DNA from: Planctomycetota bacterium
Lineage (GTDB): Bacteria; Planctomycetota; UBA1135; UBA2386
Length of the DNA stretch: 64,000 bases
NCBI GenBank assembly: GCA_016794425.1
Contig: JAEUHR010000016.1
Span: 18,446-82,445 of the forward strand
Direction of reading: 5' to 3'
The notes under the pieces are model-generated. The model worked only from the letters and a program-made list of their open reading frames with translations. It did not search any database and was not told the DNA's origin. This document shows positions 1 to 7,844 of this stretch, in pieces. The position numbers and the translations under genes were made by a program. Position 1 is the first letter of the stretch. The number at the start of each line of letters is the position of its first letter.

Positions 1-604
1 GCTGCACGCGGTAACCCGACAGCGACGCGAACGTCGCCGCCAGCGCCGCGGCCGGGCCGTCGAAGTTGATGAAGTGGTCGCCGCGCCACGCGTGCGCGAC
101 CAGCACCACGTGCGGCCGTTCGTCGAGAATCAGGTCGTGCAGCGCCTGCGCCTCGGGCTGGTCCAGCGGCCGCGCGCCGAAGAACCGGCTCGGCCGGAAG
201 TTCGGCGCCGGGTAGTTGCGGTTCAGGTCGACGCCGCGCGCGTTGCCGCGCGTGCCCTGGGCCGTGCCGTCGGGGTTGACGTCCTCGACGATCGTCAGCG
301 TGACCCGGTCGAGCGCATCCGGCAGGGCCAGCAGCACGCGCGGCAGCTGCGCGGTCGCGACCGCACCCTCGCGTTCGTCGCCGTGGATGCCGCCGACCCA
401 GAGCACGCGGCGCGGGCCGCGTCCCATTCTGGTCATGCGAATCGGGCGGCCGCGGTGCGACGTGCCGATCGTGCGCCAGTCCGGCGACCAGATCGCGGCA
501 TCGGCGGTGGCATCGGCGATGCCGGTCTCGTTCGCCCCGCCGACGGGCGCGTGGAACCCGACGCATGCCGGCAGCAGGGCCGCGAGCAGGATCGCAACGC
601 GCAT
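1..604 (-). CDS. M14-family zinc carboxypeptidase, lipoprotein (C-terminus outside window)
   Basis: This gene runs off the left edge; about 201 residues are visible, starting at the ATG on 602-604. The N-terminus is a lipoprotein signal with lipobox LLPAC (Cys14). The M14 signature is clear: GGIHGDEREG near residues 75-84 supplies the zinc-binding His and Glu (HxxE), NPDG and GVDLNRNYP follow with the substrate-binding Asn/Arg, and LVAHAW supplies the third zinc-ligand His. The sequence RPSRFFGARPLDQPEA is typical of the murein-peptide amidase (MpaA-like) branch. The likely role is cleaving a gamma-D-Glu-diaminopimelate-type or other carboxy-terminal bond outside the cytoplasm, but the C-terminal catalytic Glu is not in the window. 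It is divergent from the gene at 661. The family call is firm; the substrate is inferred. Confidence 0.87.
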   Translation of the reverse strand, partial: MRVAILLAALLPACVGFHAPVGGANETGIADATADAAIWSPDWRTIGTSHRGRPIRMTRMGRGPRRVLWVGGIHGDEREGAVATAQLPRVLLALPDALDRVTLTIVEDVNPDGTAQGTRGNARGVDLNRNYPAPNFRPSRFFGARPLDQPEAQALHDLILDERPHVVLVAHAWRGDHFINFDGPAAALAATFASLSGYRVQ

Positions 605-660
605 CGTGCGGACGATAGCGGACTCCACCCGTGCCGCCACGGTGCCGATGCCCGACCGCG

Positions 661-1050
661 ATGGCGACCGACCGGGAACTCGGCCTCGAGCACGTCGACG
701 CAGCGCTGCACTACGGCGCGTTGCTCGGCCGCGCCGCCGTCTACGCGTTCGTCTACGCGATCGCCGACCGCTACGACTGCGGCCGCGCGCTGCTGACCGG
801 CATCTGGCTCGGCGACGTCGTCGGGCACCTGGTCACGCTGGCCTGGCAATGGCGCCACGAACTGCTGCAGGTGGCGGCCGAACTGGCGCTGCTCGGCGTC
901 GTCTGGCTGTTCGTGCGGTCCCAGCTGGTCTGGCCGAACGAACTGCCGCTGCGCGCGATCCTCGGCCTGGCGGCGTTCGGCGTGTTCGTGTCGCGCGTCG
1001 GCGGCTCGATGCTGACCCAGTTCGGGGCCGAGGAACGCGGTTTCGCCTGA
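661..1050 (+). CDS. small integral membrane protein, unknown function
   Basis: This 129-residue protein has at least three hydrophobic stretches: around residues 22-32, 41-56 (TGIWLGDVVGHLVTLAW) and 65-80 (VAAELALLGVVWLFV), plus a fourth near 90-105. I recognise no family. The ATG at 661 was preferred over the in-frame GTG at 631, because the latter only adds a Pro/Cys/Arg-rich extension over the intergenic region shared with the divergent carboxypeptidase gene. A hairpin follows immediately after the stop codon, so it is probably a single-gene transcript. Confidence 0.6.
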   Translation: MATDRELGLEHVDAALHYGALLGRAAVYAFVYAIADRYDCGRALLTGIWLGDVVGHLVTLAWQWRHELLQVAAELALLGVVWLFVRSQLVWPNELPLRAILGLAAFGVFVSRVGGSMLTQFGAEERGFA

Positions 1051-1067
1051 GGCCGGCGGCGCCGGTC
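1051..1067 (+). terminator. candidate hairpin terminator directly after the membrane-protein stop
   Basis: A GGCCGGC / GCCGGTC stem of 7 bp (one G-U pair) closes on a 3-nt GGC loop and starts at the base after the TGA of the upstream gene. There is no T tract, only a C run. The position supports a terminator, but in DNA this GC-rich such stems also occur by chance. Confidence 0.35.
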
Positions 1068-1214
1068 GGGCGCCCCCCCCGCTTGCGGCCGGCCGCGTCG
1101 ACGAATCCGGGATTTCGTTGGCCGTCGCATCGGAAACGTCGCCCAAGGCCCCGCTACCAGCCGCCGACGCTCGTCGTCGACCGGGGTACCGTTTCCCATC
1201 CGCCAGGCTCCGTC

Positions 1215-3362
1215 ATGAACCCATCGTCCGTGCGCACCCGAATCCTGGGCGCCGCCCTCCTCTCCCTCGTCACCACGTCGGTCGCCGCCCAAGGCCTGAT
1301 GACCACCCGCGGGCAGGTCGTCGCCAAGACCGGCGACGTGCCGACCGGTCTGCCGGCCGGCGTCACGCTCGGCAGCACGACCACGACGGTCTTCGACACG
1401 CCGGTGATGTCGGCGACGGGCTCGATCCTGGTGCGCAGCAAGCTGATCGGCACGGTGACCGCGAACGACGACCGCTGCCTGATCTACGGCCATGCCAGCG
1501 GCGACCTGCGCGTGCTCCTGCGCGCCAGCGACCCGGAGCCCACCGGCTTGTTCCCGAACTCGATCGTGGTGCTGACTTCGAGTGGGTCCGGCCTGCCACT
1601 CGGCAGCAACACGTTCGGCAGCCAGCGCATCGCCAGCCAGACCAGTGCGCCGTTCCTGGACTACGTGATGTTCCAGACGCAGCTCTACGACGCCTCGGGC
1701 CTGGACGGCCTGACCAACACCGGCGCCAACGCGAACAACCAGCTGCTCTACTGGGGTGTCCCGGTGCCCGGCGGCCTGCAGATCCTGGCGCGGCGCGCGA
1801 TCACGACGATGCCGGACGGCGCCGTGCTGATCCCCGACACGTTCTCGCACCAGTCGACGTCGCTGACCGGTGACGGCACCGCGACGTTCCGCACCACGCT
1901 GTCGCAGACGCTCGGCACCCCGTCGCCGGCGGTCACGGCCGCGAACGACTCGGCCTGGATCACCGGCGTGCCCGGCTCGCTGAACTACGTGATCCGCGAA
2001 GGCGATTCGGTCGCCGTCGGTGGCGTCAGCCCGGGCACCGTCGTGATCGGCTCGGTCGGCAGCAGCAACAACTGCGTCCGCAACGAGGTCGGCATGTACC
2101 TGCACGACGAGCTGCTGTCGACGACGCTGGGCACGCCGCCGGCGACGACGGCCAACGACCGCATCGTGCTCGTGTCGGTGGCCAGCGGCCCCGGGTTCTC
2201 GCACAGCGTGCTCATGCGCGAAGGCGACCAGGCCGTCGACACCGTCGGCGCGCCGATTACCGGCGTCTTCTACGGCTCGCCGACGATCGCCCAGGGCTTC
2301 TCGTCGACCGGCTTCACGGCGTTCAGCACGGTGATGACCGGTGCGGTCACGACCACGACCGACGACGCGGTCTTCGTCGGCACACCCGGCTCGGTGCAGA
2401 TGGTGCTGCGCGCGGGTGACGTCGCGCCGGGCACCGGCGGCGAACTGATCGGCGTGCCGAACAGCACGATCCGCTACACGGACGCAGGCGTTGCGGTCGG
2501 CTGCTCGCTGGCCGCGAGCCCGACCGTCAACACCAGCAACGACTCGATCCTGCTGCTGTGCAAGCCGGGCAGCGCGCCGATCAAGATCGCCCGCGAAGGC
2601 GACCCGGCGCCGGGCTTCCCGGTCGGCTGGGTGTTCGGTGCGATCGGCGGCAGCACGAACTTCGGTTCGTCGACCCAGGGTCTGCCCAATGCGCGCGGTC
2701 AGCTGATGTTCACGAGCATGCGCGTCAACGACGGCACCAACGAACGCAACACGCTCTACAGCTGGGATCCGGTGCACGGCCTGCAGCCGCAGCTGGTGCA
2801 GGGTGACACGTTCGGCGGCCAGCTGGTCGACTTCCTGCCCGGCTCGGTGCTGCAGTTCCCCGGCGCCGACGGCTCGTCGCTCGGTTTCACGACCAACGGC
2901 GACTTCGTGACCGTGCCGAACACCGCCACCAGCAACTTCCTGGCGCGCGGCCACGTCGGCTCGCTGATCGGCACGCCGAGCTCGGTGCCCATCGCCGGCG
3001 GCACGCAGAACCTCGAGATCGACTGCGGCCCCGGCTTCGCCTTCAACTTCTACCTGGTGCTCGCTTCCGACCAGGGCACGCGGCCGGGCTTCCCGAACCC
3101 GCTGAACTTCGCGCTGAACGTGCCGCTGAACTTCGGCGGCTCGCCGAGCTGGATCGACCTGTCGTTCAACCTCGCCAACTCGCCGGTGTGGGGCAACACG
3201 CTGTCCTTCACCGACGCGGCGGGCAAGGCGACCGCGAGCTTCACGATGCCGGCCGGCTACCCGATGTTCCAGGGCATCATGCTGCACCACGCCGCGGCCC
3301 TGTTCGACTTCAGCCTGGTCGGCACGTTCGTCACCGAACCGACGAGCCTGCGCGTCTACTGA
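1215..3362 (+). CDS. large secreted repeat protein (REGD/NxxGxxAF-type) with surface C-terminal module
   Basis: This 715-residue protein has a signal peptide (residues 1-25, ending SVAAQ). The body contains several units of about 60-75 residues marked by REGD or RAGD, e.g. VIREGDSVAVGG (about 258), MREGDQAV (about 335), LRAGDVAPG (about 397) and AREGDPAPG (about 458), alternating with 'ANDS' or 'TNDD' motifs. This resembles the choice-of-anchor tandem-repeat proteins common in Planctomycetes. The last 140 residues end in a beta-rich segment (GIMLHHAAALFDFSL then a TEPTSL terminus) that matches the C-terminal region of other secreted proteins in this window. It is presumed exported. No catalytic motif was seen. 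The start at 1215 is fixed by the signal peptide. Confidence 0.75.
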   Translation: MNPSSVRTRILGAALLSLVTTSVAAQGLMTTRGQVVAKTGDVPTGLPAGVTLGSTTTTVFDTPVMSATGSILVRSKLIGTVTANDDRCLIYGHASGDLRVLLRASDPEPTGLFPNSIVVLTSSGSGLPLGSNTFGSQRIASQTSAPFLDYVMFQTQLYDASGLDGLTNTGANANNQLLYWGVPVPGGLQILARRAITTMPDGAVLIPDTFSHQSTSLTGDGTATFRTTLSQTLGTPSPAVTAANDSAWITGVPGSLNYVIREGDSVAVGGVSPGTVVIGSVGSSNNCVRNEVGMYLHDELLSTTLGTPPATTANDRIVLVSVASGPGFSHSVLMREGDQAVDTVGAPITGVFYGSPTIAQGFSSTGFTAFSTVMTGAVTTTTDDAVFVGTPGSVQMVLRAGDVAPGTGGELIGVPNSTIRYTDAGVAVGCSLAASPTVNTSNDSILLLCKPGSAPIKIAREGDPAPGFPVGWVFGAIGGSTNFGSSTQGLPNARGQLMFTSMRVNDGTNERNTLYSWDPVHGLQPQLVQGDTFGGQLVDFLPGSVLQFPGADGSSLGFTTNGDFVTVPNTATSNFLARGHVGSLIGTPSSVPIAGGTQNLEIDCGPGFAFNFYLVLASDQGTRPGFPNPLNFALNVPLNFGGSPSWIDLSFNLANSPVWGNTLSFTDAAGKATASFTMPAGYPMFQGIMLHHAAALFDFSLVGTFVTEPTSLRVY

Positions 3363-3374
3363 GCAGCGGGCGGC

Positions 3375-3404
3375 CGGCGGCGCGGGCCCGGTGCCGCGCC
3401 GCCG
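3375..3404. terminator. perfect 11-bp hairpin between convergent genes
   Basis: The arms CGGCGGCGCGG (3375-3385) and CCGCGCCGCCG (3394-3404) are exact reverse complements around an 8-nt loop (GCCCGGTG). The hairpin lies in the short gap between the stop codons of two convergent genes (3362 and 3409), where a bidirectional terminator would be expected. No T run is present on either strand. Confidence 0.5.
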
Positions 3405-3408
3405 TCGC

Positions 3409-4566
3409 TCACCGGCCGGTGCGCCCGAGTCGGCCGACGAACCAGCGCTGGAGCAGTTCGGCGCGGCGGCGGTTGCCGGCGGCCGTGAAGTGCACGCCGT
3501 CGGTGAACAGCTCCTTGCCGGTCAACTCGGGTGCGAGGTCGAGCAATGGCACGCCGATCTCTCCGGCCAGCCGCCGCACGATGGCGTTGGTGCCGTCGAT
3601 GGCGGCCTGCACGGTCGGATGGCCGATGTAGTCGCGTTCGGGAAACTCGCGGCTGTAGGCGAACGTGCACAACACGACCTGCACGCCGTGCGCGGCGGCG
3701 ACCGCCAGCAGGCTGCGCAGGTTGCGCTCGAAGAACACCGGCGGGTTCTGCTCGAGCAACCGTTCGATCGGCACGTCGCGGAACACGCCGGACGGGTAGC
3801 TGCCGGCGAGCCGCTGGCCGCGGAACGCGAACGTCAGGCTGCTCGGCGGCACGTCGCCGATGATGCGCAGCAGGCTGCCGTGCGGTTCGACCCGACCCGC
3901 GTCGATCAGCAGGATCCGCGCCAGCGTGCTGCGCTCGAGCAACGAGGCCTCGACCACGTGCTGCTCGCGCACCAGCCAGCCCGACCAGTCCGCGCGGTAC
4001 GCCGACGTCGGCCAGACGAGGCGCGGCAGCACGTCGTTGATGCCGTGGTAGACGACCGCGAACTCCGGTTGCAGTTCGAGCAACCGCGTCTCGAAGTTGA
4101 TCAGGGTCTCCAGCGTCGTCCACCCCGGACATCCGGCGTTGATCACCTCCACCGTGTGGCCACCGGCGCGCAGCCCCTCCTGCAGCAGGAACGGCACCGA
4201 CAGCCGGTAGTCGTGCGCCGTGCCTTCGCCGTAGGTCGTCGAGCCACCACAGCAGACGACGCGCAGCGTCGCCGCAGGCTTGGCGAGCGTGATCTCCTCG
4301 CCGCGGAAGCCGAGCGCGTTGTGCCGATTGCCGTCGCGGAGGTAGCCCGGCACCAGCGCGAAGCCGAGCTGGCGATGGGCGCGGAAGCGCGCGAAGTCCC
4401 CGAGGCGGCCGCGCAACTGGTCGATCGACGCGTAGCGCTCGAACGCCGGTGGATCGGCGAGGCAATGCAGCCAGACGCGCGCCGCGACCTCGGCCAGCAG
4501 CAGCGCCACGACCAGCGCCGCGCCGACCAGCAGCGTCCGGCGCACCGTCCTGCGGGTCGCGATCAC
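3409..4566 (-). CDS. membrane-anchored SGNH/GDSL-family hydrolase
   Basis: This 385-residue protein has an N-terminal transmembrane anchor (about residues 11-30, TLLVGAALVVALLLAEV) and an SGNH hydrolase fold. Block I is VVCCGGSTTYGEG with nucleophile Ser109, block II is NAGCPGW (Gly145), block III is YHGIND (Asn177) and block V is DGVHF (Asp356, His359). Such enzymes are esterases or acetylhydrolases acting on envelope glycans or lipids; the substrate cannot be read from sequence. The start is the GTG at 4564-4566, which overlaps the TGA of the upstream epimerase gene as GTGA and indicates translational coupling. The combination with an amino-acid epimerase is unexplained. Confidence 0.85.
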   Translation of the reverse strand: MIATRRTVRRTLLVGAALVVALLLAEVAARVWLHCLADPPAFERYASIDQLRGRLGDFARFRAHRQLGFALVPGYLRDGNRHNALGFRGEEITLAKPAATLRVVCCGGSTTYGEGTAHDYRLSVPFLLQEGLRAGGHTVEVINAGCPGWTTLETLINFETRLLELQPEFAVVYHGINDVLPRLVWPTSAYRADWSGWLVREQHVVEASLLERSTLARILLIDAGRVEPHGSLLRIIGDVPPSSLTFAFRGQRLAGSYPSGVFRDVPIERLLEQNPPVFFERNLRSLLAVAAAHGVQVVLCTFAYSREFPERDYIGHPTVQAAIDGTNAIVRRLAGEIGVPLLDLAPELTGKELFTDGVHFTAAGNRRRAELLQRWFVGRLGRTGR

Positions 4567-5570
4567 GGTCCGAGCCCGAAGCGCAGCGGGTCGTCGGGGT
4601 CGATCACGAACGTCGTCAGTGCCGTGATCCACGCCGAACCTTCGACCTCGGCGACGATGGCCGGCAGCGCTCCGACGCGGGTCTCGGCGGCGATGCGGGC
4701 GCGGAACCGCGTGCCGAGCACGCTCTCCGACACGAACCACCGGCCCGGTTCGAGCTCGCCCTTGGCGTGCAGCACCGCCAGCTTCGCCGAGGTGCCGGTG
4801 CCGCACGGCGACCGGTCGTAGGCGGTGCCCGGGCACAGCGTCATCGCGCGTGCCCCCGGCGCGTCGCCGTCGAACGGCACGAACAGCTTCACGTGGTCGA
4901 CGATCGCTTCGCCGTGGTCGGGATGCACGCCGCGCACGCCTTCGCGCACCATCGCTTCCCGGATCGACGTCGCGGCCTGCAGCAGCACCGGCAGGTGCGA
5001 CTTCTCGACCGCGAGCCCGAGCTGGTCGGCCTCGACGAACGCGAACCAGTTGCCGCCCCAGGCGATGTCGGCCGCGACCTTGCCGAAGCCGTGCACCGGC
5101 ACCACGACGCGCTGCCGGAACAGGAACGACGGCACGTTGGTGATCGTGACCGCCTGCGGGCGGCCGTTCGCGACCGCGACGCGGCAGGTGACGACGCCGG
5201 CCGGCGTGTCGAGCACGACTTCGGTGACCGGCTCCACCGCCGGCACCAGCCCGGTCGCGACCGCGACCGTCGCCACGCCGATCGCACCGTGGCCGCACAT
5301 GCCGAGGTAGCCCGCGTCGTTGCCGAACACGACGCCGAGGTGCGCGCCGGGCGCACACGGCGGCAGCAGGAACGCGACCACGATCGCGTCGTGACCACGC
5401 GGCTCGAGCACCAGCGCGCGGCGCAGGTGGTCGTGCGACCGCTGCAGCTCGGCGCGCTTGTGCGCCATCGTCGCGCCGTCGATCCGCGGCAGGCCGCCGG
5501 TGACGATGCGCGTCGGTTCACCGGCCGTGTGCGAGTCGACGGCCTGCAGCGCGTGCGAGGACTGCAGCAT
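4563..5570 (-). CDS. proline racemase / 4-hydroxyproline 2-epimerase family protein
   Basis: This 335-residue protein fits the family length. It has the N-terminal DSHTAGEPTR signature (residues 12-21), the first catalytic cysteine in GYLGMCGHGA (Cys92) and the second in DRSPCGTGTSAKLA (Cys256). Both cysteines are present, which in this family indicates a racemase or epimerase (proline or 4-hydroxyproline) rather than a trans-3-hydroxyproline dehydratase, where the first is Thr. It acts in the cytoplasm without a cofactor. The ATG at 5570 is preferred because the next in-frame ATG (5582) adds only four residues. It is cotranscribed with the SGNH hydrolase through a GTGA overlap. No other hydroxyproline-catabolism gene is nearby. 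Confidence 0.88.
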   Translation of the reverse strand: MLQSSHALQAVDSHTAGEPTRIVTGGLPRIDGATMAHKRAELQRSHDHLRRALVLEPRGHDAIVVAFLLPPCAPGAHLGVVFGNDAGYLGMCGHGAIGVATVAVATGLVPAVEPVTEVVLDTPAGVVTCRVAVANGRPQAVTITNVPSFLFRQRVVVPVHGFGKVAADIAWGGNWFAFVEADQLGLAVEKSHLPVLLQAATSIREAMVREGVRGVHPDHGEAIVDHVKLFVPFDGDAPGARAMTLCPGTAYDRSPCGTGTSAKLAVLHAKGELEPGRWFVSESVLGTRFRARIAAETRVGALPAIVAEVEGSAWITALTTFVIDPDDPLRFGLGP

Positions 5571-5644
5571 GCCGCCAATCATGCACGGCGACCAGGACGC
5601 GGCCAGGACCGTGTAAGTCCTGCATCGGTGCAGGCAGAAACTAC

Positions 5645-7243
5645 ATGCCGTCTGACCTCGCACACGCAGCCCGGCGGCTGCCGACACGGGCGCAGATCTT
5701 GCACGCCGCTCGCATGCGGGTTCTCGGACTCTCCCAAGGTCGGCTGTACGGGTTGCTCGCCGCGGTGACGGCCGGACTGTGCGCCTTCATGCCGGTGTTC
5801 TCGCAGGAGGCGTACTACTGGACCTACGCCCAACACCCGGATCTCTCGTACTTCGACCACCCGCCGATGGTGGCGTGGTTGATCTGGCTCGGCGGCACAG
5901 TGTTCGGGGACGGCGCCATCGGCATCCGCTTCGGCACCTGGTTGTGCGGCCTCGGGACGACGTGGTTCGGCATGCTGCTGCTGCGGGACTTCGCAGTCGA
6001 CGATCGTGGCCAGCGCTTGTGGATCCTGCTGGGACTGGCATCGCCGGTCCTGCTGATGACGCACTTCCTCGCCAATCCGGATCCGCCGCTGGTCTGCTTC
6101 TGGACCCTGACGATGCTGGCTCTGTGGCGCGCGCGCTCGGGATCCCTGCGCTGGTGGCTGGTCGCCGGCGTGGCGGCCGGCGCGGCGCTGCTGAGCAAGT
6201 ACTCGGGCGCCTTCCTCGCCGTCGGCGGCGGCGTCGGTCTGCTGGCCGACCCCGCACTGCGCCGCCAACTGCGGCGCCCGGGGCCCTATCTCGGCGTGGC
6301 GGTCGCCGCGATCGTGTTCCTGCCGGTCGTCGTCTGGAACGCCATGCACGACTTCGAGTCGTTCCGGTTCCAGACCAGCCATCGTCTGGAACGGGCGGAA
6401 CTCGGCGGACGCTGGCTGGCGGAGTTCGCCCTCGGTCAGTTCGGCGTGCTGCACCCCGCACTGATGCTGTTGCTGGTGCCGACGCTGTGGTGGCTCGCGC
6501 AGCGGTGGCGGCGCGACACCCGCGCCGTCTGGCTGCTCGCGTTCGGCCTGCCACTGCCGCTCTACCTGCTGGCGAACTCGCTGTGGATCCAGGTGAAGAT
6601 CAACTGGGTCGCACCTGCCTACGTGCCGCTGCTGCTTGCAGTCGTCGTCGCATGGCGCGAGAGCGGGTTCGTGGTCCGCTACCCGCGACTCCATCGCCTC
6701 GCTGCCTCGAGCCTGTGGATCGCGATCGCCGGGATCCCCTTGGCGCCCGCGATCCGACTGATGCCGGCAGGACGCGGCTCCAGCTGTGTCGGCTGGGAAC
6801 AGGTCGCCGATCGCGCCGAATACTGGGAAGACGAGATCGACGTGGTCGACGGCGTCGAAGGCAACGTGTTCTTCTTCGCCGCAGACTACAAGGACGCGGC
6901 GCAGCTCGGTCGCAGCCTCGCGATGCTCTGGGAGAGCGAGGGCGAACACGAGGTCGTGACGGGCGTGCTGGACAGTGGCGAAGTGACCATGGCCCAGAAC
7001 GTCATGTCGCGACCGGCTCTGCAGTACGACCATTGGACCCAGCCGTCGTCGCGCGGCGGCCAGGACGCGATCTTCGTGCTGCCCCGCCCCCAGGACCGAG
7101 TCGAGATCGTCGACGAAGTCCGCTCCTGCTTCGACCACATCGACCGCAAAGAGCGTGTCAGCGTGCGGCAACTGGGCATCCACGTGATGGACGTGGACAT
7201 CTTCGTCTGCCAGGGCTACCTCGGCCCGCGCCGGCATGGTTAG
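5645..7243 (+). CDS. glycosyltransferase family 39 (ArnT/PMT-like) membrane protein
   Basis: This 532-residue polytopic membrane protein has about ten hydrophobic helices in the first 350 residues and a soluble C-terminal part. The first extracytoplasmic loop has FSQEAYYWTYAQHP followed by YFDHPPMVAW, the typical acidic motif and DHPP signature of GT39 (PMT_2) enzymes, which move sugars from polyprenyl phosphate to lipid A, proteins or other acceptors in the periplasm. The C-terminal 190 residues (after VGWEQVADRAEYW) are predicted soluble. An internal ATG at 5714 is an alternative start that would trim 23 residues before the first helix. The stop overlaps the start of the PagL-like gene by 8 nt, so the two are probably one operon. 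Confidence 0.85.
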   Translation: MPSDLAHAARRLPTRAQILHAARMRVLGLSQGRLYGLLAAVTAGLCAFMPVFSQEAYYWTYAQHPDLSYFDHPPMVAWLIWLGGTVFGDGAIGIRFGTWLCGLGTTWFGMLLLRDFAVDDRGQRLWILLGLASPVLLMTHFLANPDPPLVCFWTLTMLALWRARSGSLRWWLVAGVAAGAALLSKYSGAFLAVGGGVGLLADPALRRQLRRPGPYLGVAVAAIVFLPVVVWNAMHDFESFRFQTSHRLERAELGGRWLAEFALGQFGVLHPALMLLLVPTLWWLAQRWRRDTRAVWLLAFGLPLPLYLLANSLWIQVKINWVAPAYVPLLLAVVVAWRESGFVVRYPRLHRLAASSLWIAIAGIPLAPAIRLMPAGRGSSCVGWEQVADRAEYWEDEIDVVDGVEGNVFFFAADYKDAAQLGRSLAMLWESEGEHEVVTGVLDSGEVTMAQNVMSRPALQYDHWTQPSSRGGQDAIFVLPRPQDRVEIVDEVRSCFDHIDRKERVSVRQLGIHVMDVDIFVCQGYLGPRRHG

Positions 7244-7832
7244 GCAGACCGCTCGACGTGGGTTCCCCACCGCGTCGGGCTTCTTGCTGGCAGCCTGCGC
7301 CAGCGCACACCCGAACGCAGCCGGACATCGAGGCGTCGACCGCGGCGTCGGCGCCACGTTCGCCCAGGCTCGCGGCTACTACGGCGTCCCCATCCTCCAG
7401 AAGTCCCTGCTCTGGGACGGCAACGGTGAGGACGACGACGCCGGCCTCGGCGTCCACGTCGGACACTTCGCCGCCGACGATCTGGCGATCGGTGCGGGGC
7501 TCAACCTCGGCACCTGGTTCTACCCCGGAGGCAATGCCACGAGCGGCGAGCTCGAGGGACTCCTGCGATGGTACCCGGTGCACGATCTGCCGCTGTTCCT
7601 GGACCTGCACGGCGGCTACCAGCACGCCACCGAACCGACGCCGCGCGGCGGCACCGACTGGAACTTCTCGTTCGGCTTCGGTCCCGGGATCGACCTGCCG
7701 GTCGGTGACGGCTGCAGCCTCGAACTGGGGACCACCTACCACCACATCTCCAACGCACTGGGCCGCCAGAACGACCGCAACCCCAGTCAGAACGAAGCCA
7801 GGCTCTGGCTGGGCGTCGCCTGGACGCTGTGA
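7236..7832 (+). CDS. PagL-like lipid A 3-O-deacylase / acyloxyacyl hydrolase family lipoprotein
   Basis: This 198-residue outer-membrane-type protein has a lipobox-like LLAAC (Cys21) and alternating beta strands. Near the C-terminus it carries YHHISNA (His170, Ser172, Asn173) followed by a NPSQNE segment. This matches the HxSN active-site signature of PagL, where His and Ser form the catalytic pair, and the Asn/Pro-rich loop of the family. FGFGPGID (about 146-153) also fits the barrel pattern. The predicted reaction is removal of an ester-linked acyl chain from lipid A at the outer membrane. It starts inside the last codons of the GT39 gene. The similarity was judged by eye from short motifs, and the barrel could have another substrate. 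Confidence 0.68.
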   Translation: MVRQTARRGFPTASGFLLAACASAHPNAAGHRGVDRGVGATFAQARGYYGVPILQKSLLWDGNGEDDDAGLGVHVGHFAADDLAIGAGLNLGTWFYPGGNATSGELEGLLRWYPVHDLPLFLDLHGGYQHATEPTPRGGTDWNFSFGFGPGIDLPVGDGCSLELGTTYHHISNALGRQNDRNPSQNEARLWLGVAWTL

Positions 7833-7844
7833 CGACTCCGGCCG

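Noticed and set aside
771..3290. Very long open frames antisense to real genes (this one, and others at about 24044-27022, 31894-35727 and 43340-46996)
   Set aside because: In high-GC DNA stop codons are rare in some frames. These frames give Arg/Ala/Gly-rich translations without domains, overlap well-supported genes with signal peptides or motifs, and have no sensible start region.
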